This document shows positions 59,396-64,000 of a DNA stretch of 64,000 nt, piece by piece. Numbering within the stretch: the stretch's first letter is position 1; each line of letters opens with the position of its first letter. A model generated the notes under the pieces. That model was not told the DNA's origin, searched no databases, and saw only the letters and a program-made list of their open reading frames with translations. Both the position numbers and the translations under genes were made by a program. This DNA comes from Merluccius polli (lineage: Eukaryota; Chordata; Actinopteri; Gadiformes; Merlucciidae): NCBI GenBank assembly GCA_030340625.1, contig JAOPHQ010001795.1:1-64000 (forward strand), in the 5' to 3' direction.

Positions 59396-62361
59396 TTTAC
59401 AGCTTTAATTCTCAGAGAATCTCTTTTATATCCAAGCAAAATCGGTATTATAACTGAATTGTTATCGAATCGAATTGGAAACTGAATCAAATGGGGAAAT
59501 CAGTGGCGGCTCCCAGCCCTACCTAACAGGCTGTACCTAACAGGCTGTACCTAACAGGCTGTACCTAACAGGTGTCTCTGGTCTCTGGTCCCCAGTCAAG
59601 CTGCAGCTGCAGGCCACGGCGGTGGGGGAGGTGGTCATCAAGGGGCTGTCGGCTAACCGCTACCTCGCCATGAACCGAGACGGGAGGCTGTCTGGAGCGG
59701 TGAGCTACAAACCCTCCTTCTCCTTCTGCTGGTGAAACGATGTCCTCATAATCCACCACCTTCTGAGGCAACAATGTCCCCATAAACCTCTCATGTTGTG
59801 TGTGATATTAGTTCCCATGGGTCTTGGTCTTTTCACATCATTGGCCTTCCCAAATATAACATCTGTTGAGTTGTAAACAACGGACGGATCCTGTTGTCCT
59901 ACCTAATGTCAGATGTGGTTTGGTGGTTGTGAAGCTCCCTGTAAATGTAATTGTTTCCTTCTGCTAATGAGAAGCTACAGAATTTAGCATGGCAGCTCTT
60001 AGGCTGGTTCTTGGTGGGCTGTAAGTGTGAAGAGGCTGGTGTCGAAAGTGGCTTGGTGGTTGTGAAGCTGCTTGTAAGTGTCAGTGTTTCCTTCTGCTAA
60101 TGAGAAGCTACAGAAGCTAGCAGACAGACTGCTGCACAACAAATGAAACCTGTAAGACAGTATATCTGTAGGTGTCCATCAGTAAGTCTGAGCCCTACCT
60201 GCTCTTCAATGACTGGTCTCTGTACTGCAAGTCGCAAGGCGTGTGATATCGTCACCTCGGCTGCACTCCAGCATTGTTTCATCCGAAAGGAGCAGTGTGG
60301 AAATGAGACAGCTGATCTGCTTCAGTGTCATTAATGATGATCTGGACCCACTGGCGTAACAACGTGATGATGGGCCCCGGTGCAAATAATATTTTAGGGC
60401 TCCCGCGGTTGTTGACGGGGGGGGGGGTGCTGCGCGATTCTTGACGGGCGAGGGTGCTACACGATTGTTGACGGGGGGGGCCCCGGCGTCTTCATGGGCC
60501 CCCCCCGGCGTCTGGGCCCCGGTGCAATGCACCGGTTGCACCGTCGATAGTTACGCCAGTGTCTGGACCAACACAACCTTCAGACTAGCTTTATAGGCGC
60601 ATCTAATGATGTAGTCGAAGTCGAAGCACTTCCTGTGTAGGATACACAGACGTGTCCTCGTGGGAAGCCGATTTGGCGTCTGCTTTAGGCTGTATATCTA
60701 GCTTACTCCTTGTGTTAGGACAGTGGGTACAATGGCGAATGTGGAGAACATCTGGAGAGCAGTGTAGGGACTATTAGCCTTGTGAGACCATCCTGATCTT
60801 ACAAGTTCACATTTCATTTTCTTGCTGACAGTCTGGCCTGACTCCTGTTGAAAGCAACTTTCAAAACCCAAAAAGTGGATGGACCAATCGGCGCTAGGGC
60901 AGAGTTTTAGTTCATGACGGAGAGAGCAGTCTGCGCCCGACGAAAGGATAGCAATCATCACCGTTTAATCTGGAATAGGCCGATGTTAAAAGATTCACAG
61001 AAATTTGCACTGAAGGCTTTTCTCAGAAGAGAAGATGTTTGTTTTACTACCAACCGGATTTGGAATTGGTGTCTATTGCTCTTCTTGCTGTCTGTGGAAA
61101 CTTCTCTTCTGAGGGCTTATCATCAAATCTTGTCTAGTGAGCAACGACACCCACTGTTTTCACACTAGAGACACACTCGCTGGACAGGGTGTGGGACGGC
61201 TAACACCTAGCAACACAGAGATCTGGGCCAGAGGTGATTCATCACATCTAGTCAGCTACTGAATCCCAGTTCCCACAGAGGACTTCATGTCTAGTAGTAC
61301 TTCATGTCTAGTAGTGCTTTCACTTCCACATAGACTCAAATAAAATGTCTCCTTTTCCACTGCACCGCTCAGATCACGTTGAATGTTATAGTTGTGGACC
61401 CAAGGAATTACTGCCGTGTTTTTTTTACTATTATCAGAATCAGTCGATCAAAGTGTTTTATTGTCGGGAAAGTTTACACATATTAGGATTTTGTAGGATT
61501 ATCCCACCCAGGCGTGATTTCCTCAGGAAACCCAGAGACAACACAGCAGTAGAATAATATTAATATTAATGTGGCCGACTCAGAGACTCTCTAGTGACCA
61601 AAGTCTCAGTCTTAATGCTCTGAGACCCTGGAGGTCCGACGTGTTTTACGATGTCAGTCAACATCATGTCGGCATGACAACGCGTCCCCGTTTACTGTTT
61701 CACGCTGGCCCATTTGACCGTCTCTAAAGGGCTGGGTAGTCTTTGAGTGGTTAGGGTGGATCTGAGTTCAAACCGTTCATGTAAGCATCCTTGAGGAGGA
61801 TGCCTGATCCTCAGTCACCTCATGTATCTTCACTGTAAGTGGCTTTGGATTCAAGTGTCTGCTAAATTACTAAATAATAGTGAATAGCTTTCACCAGCAG
61901 GTTCTTGGTGTACTTGGCCTGTAGATGCTCAAAGGATAGTGACTCCAGTCTGTAAGAAACGTTTGATTCCCAAAGTTTCCAACAACAGGCCGTTGTGCTG
62001 GCGCCGCTCTCGCGCCAAGCAGGAAACTGTGGATTAGTGTGAAGGAACAATGCCTACATTGTACAACTGTACCTTCATCTTTTTCCATTTTCTCAAACTG
62101 TAATCTATCCCTTTCTTTAACCCACCACCTTCTCCCTCTCCCTGTCCACCACCTTCTCCCTCTCCCTGTCCACAGAGGCGAGCGACGGATGAATGTTACT
62201 TCCTGGAGCGCCTGGAGAGCAACAACTACAACACCTACCGCTCCAAGAAGTACCCGGAGATGTACGTGGCGCTGCAGCGCTCCGGCCAGTACAAAAGGGG
62301 GACCAAGACCGGACCGGGTCAGAAGGCCATCCTGTTCCTCCCCATGTCGGTCAAGTCTTAG
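57753..62361 (+). CDS. fgf2: Fibroblast growth factor 2
   Basis: Heparin-binding mitogen, secreted without a classical signal peptide. Three exons: 57753-57927, 59596-59699 and 62176-62361, giving 154 residues. The start MATGEITTLPATPEDGG is chosen because it matches the usual short FGF2 isoform; the frame is open upstream. Key blocks are DPKRLYCKNGGLFLRI (beta-trefoil start), ANRYLAMNRDGRLSG, ECYFLERLESNNYNTYRSKK and QYKRGTKTGPGQKAILFLP (heparin-binding basic loop), ending PMSVKS then TAG. Donors are GTAAGT and GTGAGC; acceptors CCCAG and CCACAG. The usual vertebrate exon boundaries are kept (split codon after NPH). nudt6 lies tail to tail, about 1 kb beyond the stop. Confidence 0.95.
57928..59595 (+). 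other. fgf2 intron 1
   Basis: No internal gene. The donor region is locally duplicated (57925 and about 57975). An (AT)n tract lies at 59334-59390 and a TACCTAACAGGCTG fourfold repeat at about 59518-59572. Confidence 0.6.
60349..60562. mobile_element. Small TIR element in fgf2 intron 2
   Basis: CACTGGCGTAAC at the left and GTTACGCCAGTG at the right. The interior has GTTGTTGACGGGG repeats with G runs and GGGCCCCGGTGCAA blocks. Related to the G-run block at 16080-16210. Confidence 0.7.
60563..62175. other. Rest of fgf2 intron 2
   Basis: No gene or strong repeat seen, apart from a TCCACCACCTTCTCCCTCTC doublet just before exon 3 (62125-62165) that supplies the polypyrimidine tract. Confidence 0.4.
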
Positions 62362-63410
62362 TCCAGATCCAGTCCAGTAAGGCCAGACCAGAACATCCAT
62401 ATTCATAGGCAACGGTGAGGAGGTAGAGGCCCAATAGAGTCAGGGCAAGGTAGCTAGGAACAGTTGATTCAGACGGACGTTTAGTCTCATAGTCTAGTCT
62501 AGTCTAGACTATAGACTAGACTAGCAGCACAGCTCCACTTCACACTTCAAGAGATAGACCAAGAGACCCTACATGGTCCAGTGTAGGGGCCTCCCAGTAC
62601 GACCGGTCTTCATTAGGTTGTGGTTTGGGTAAGGGAAGCAGATCATTTCTTAACATTAGCACGGTTCTCTAGCCGCGAGCGAAGCTATGCTAGGCTGGGT
62701 TAGCGTAGCAGGCGGTCGAGGACATGCTGCCCCCCAGATATATTACTATTACTTAATGTAGGACTGTGGTTGTAGGAGGGATTCGTGTCTTTAGTTTGTT
62801 ATAACAAGTCCGGTTTTTTAATGTTAAAAAGGGAAGACAGAAATAGAGAAACGACGGCGGTGGCAACAGTAATAATAACACATTATACCCAGTAAGATGC
62901 GTTACAATGCAAGCACCTTCCTTCCAGTATATCGCACACTTTCCTGATCTCATCTTTACACGTCTTAATATCATGACACCTTTCATTAACGTCTAATTCT
63001 GAAAATACTTTTTTAAAATCAAAATAGGGCTTCACCATAACATTCACAAGCCTATGGCATTCACAAGCCTTTTTAGCAGCAATTTTCCTATACGTTTCTG
63101 TTCCACAAATGATCCCTAATAAATTAAAATACAATATATATGGTGTCTGATTGACGAATACCAACCAGAATGGCTCAAGTAGGCAAACAGTTTCCGGGGA
63201 CATCACCTGGCACAATATCGGCCAATCAAAAACACTGCAATACCCCAGCGCTCTCCCAGAGGTGGCGCTGTCGCGTCGATGTGTGATTGTCACTTTAATA
63301 CAGTCCTATAACGCCACAGTGTTTGTTACCAATACACTTCAAGTATCAGTCATATTCATGATCGATGCGCTAGCCTGAGTTAGCATCCACATGCTAGGCC
63401 AGGCTAGGGG
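62362..63410. other. fgf2-nudt6 intergenic/3' UTR region
   Basis: Likely 3' UTRs of the two convergent genes. It includes a short CTAGTCTAGTCTAGAC inverted repeat at about 62488-62523 and an unexplained 136-codon minus-strand ORF (62883-63293). Confidence 0.5.
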
Positions 63411-63778
63411 TTAGCGGTCAGCGCTGTGGTAGAGCTGGTAGAAGAGTCCAGAGTACACAGCAGGGATCTCCTCCATGGGGAGGTCCACGGTGTGAAAGCC
63501 GCGCTCCAGGCCGCGCAGCAGCAGCCGGGCCACGCGGCTGGTGATGGGCGTGGTCTCCTGCGTGCGCGCCAGCTCCGCCAGCGGCAGCCACTCGCAGCGC
63601 AGGCACTCCTCGGTGCAGAAGTCGATGCGGCGCGAGAGCGGCCGCAGCCGGCAGATGAGGTAGAGGTCCGACATGCCGAAGGCTCCTGGGTGGTTGTGCT
63701 GCTGGCGCACGCTGAGCAGGGACAGAAACTCGGAGCGGACGCCCGTCTCCTCCTGCACCTCCCTTACTGCTGTGGAGC
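63411..63778 (-). CDS. nudt6: nudt6 terminal exon (partial gene)
   Basis: Nudix hydrolase 6, the antisense neighbour of FGF2. The exon opens after a CCCAG acceptor at 63779 and encodes STAVREVQEETGV, the REVQEETG part of the Nudix box (REUXEEXGU). It continues with RQQHNHPGAFGMSDLYLICR, EECLRCEWLPLAELA, TTPITSRVARLLL and EEIPAVYSGLFYQLYH, then TAA. The first half of the Nudix box and upstream exons lie beyond the window. The ORF continues past the acceptor as intron (Pro/Ser-rich). Confidence 0.92.
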
Positions 63779-64000
63779 CTGGGATGGGAGGGGGGAGGAC
63801 AGGAGGAGGAGGAGGTGAGGGAGGAATGGGGAGGAGGAGCAGGATAGGGAGGTGGAGGAGGAACCATGAGGGGAGACCGAAGGTGTTCATAACAACAACA
63901 ACAGTGTAGTGCTGCGTGTCACCTGTGATATAAATACACAGCAACACATTCAATGCTGCTTCTCAGTGGGGTCATGATTACAATATTTAAAGCTATTACC

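Overview
The window looks like a teleost, probably percomorph, chromosome segment. Genes are split by GT-AG introns, the DNA is crowded with (GT)n, (AT)n and minisatellites, and there are many hAT-like elements with 8-bp target duplications. The gene order is adad1, il2, adad1 (second copy), il2 (second copy), il21, cetn4, bbs12, fgf2, nudt6. This is the vertebrate block known from human 4q27. All assignments come from reading the sequence; no database search was made.

Layout. Bases 1-24550 hold a tandem segmental duplication. The last adad1 exon plus downstream DNA and il2 (1-9460) recur at 16691-24550. Between the copies lie 3' exons of the second adad1 (11231-16804), one of them split by a 1.7-kb inverted-repeat transposon. 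Each duplicate ends in a four-exon minus-strand il2 gene; in the second, exon 2 has been amplified to four copies. From 24.5 to 33.3 kb there is a gene-poor stretch dominated by long minisatellites. il21 (minus) occupies 34.1-38.3 kb. From 38.6 to 48.2 kb lie transposons: hAT-like elements, a decayed LINE reverse transcriptase, a 34-bp-TIR element and a 0.7-kb minisatellite. cetn4 (minus, 49.0-51.6 kb) and bbs12 (plus, 53.3-55.2 kb) are divergent and share a CCAAT/GC-box promoter with an X-box-like motif. fgf2 (plus, 57.8-62.4 kb) and the last exon of nudt6 (minus, 63.4-63.8 kb) converge tail to tail.

How the genes relate. il2 and il21 are T-cell cytokines of the common gamma-chain family. 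cetn4 and bbs12 act at centrosomes, basal bodies and cilia. fgf2 is a heparin-binding growth factor, and nudt6 is its conserved antisense neighbour. adad1 is a germ-cell RNA-binding protein of the ADAR family.

Most notable: the two il2 genes sit in almost identical flanking and intron DNA, yet every codon that differs in exons 3 and 4 changes the amino acid. The second copy carries an in-frame array of symmetric exon-2 cassettes. Several tandem arrays in unrelated genes (il2, cetn4, bbs12 leader, fgf2) include splice-donor boundaries. bbs12 shows several apparent frameshifts, and three near-perfect short-loop palindromes suggest template switching or assembly artefacts.
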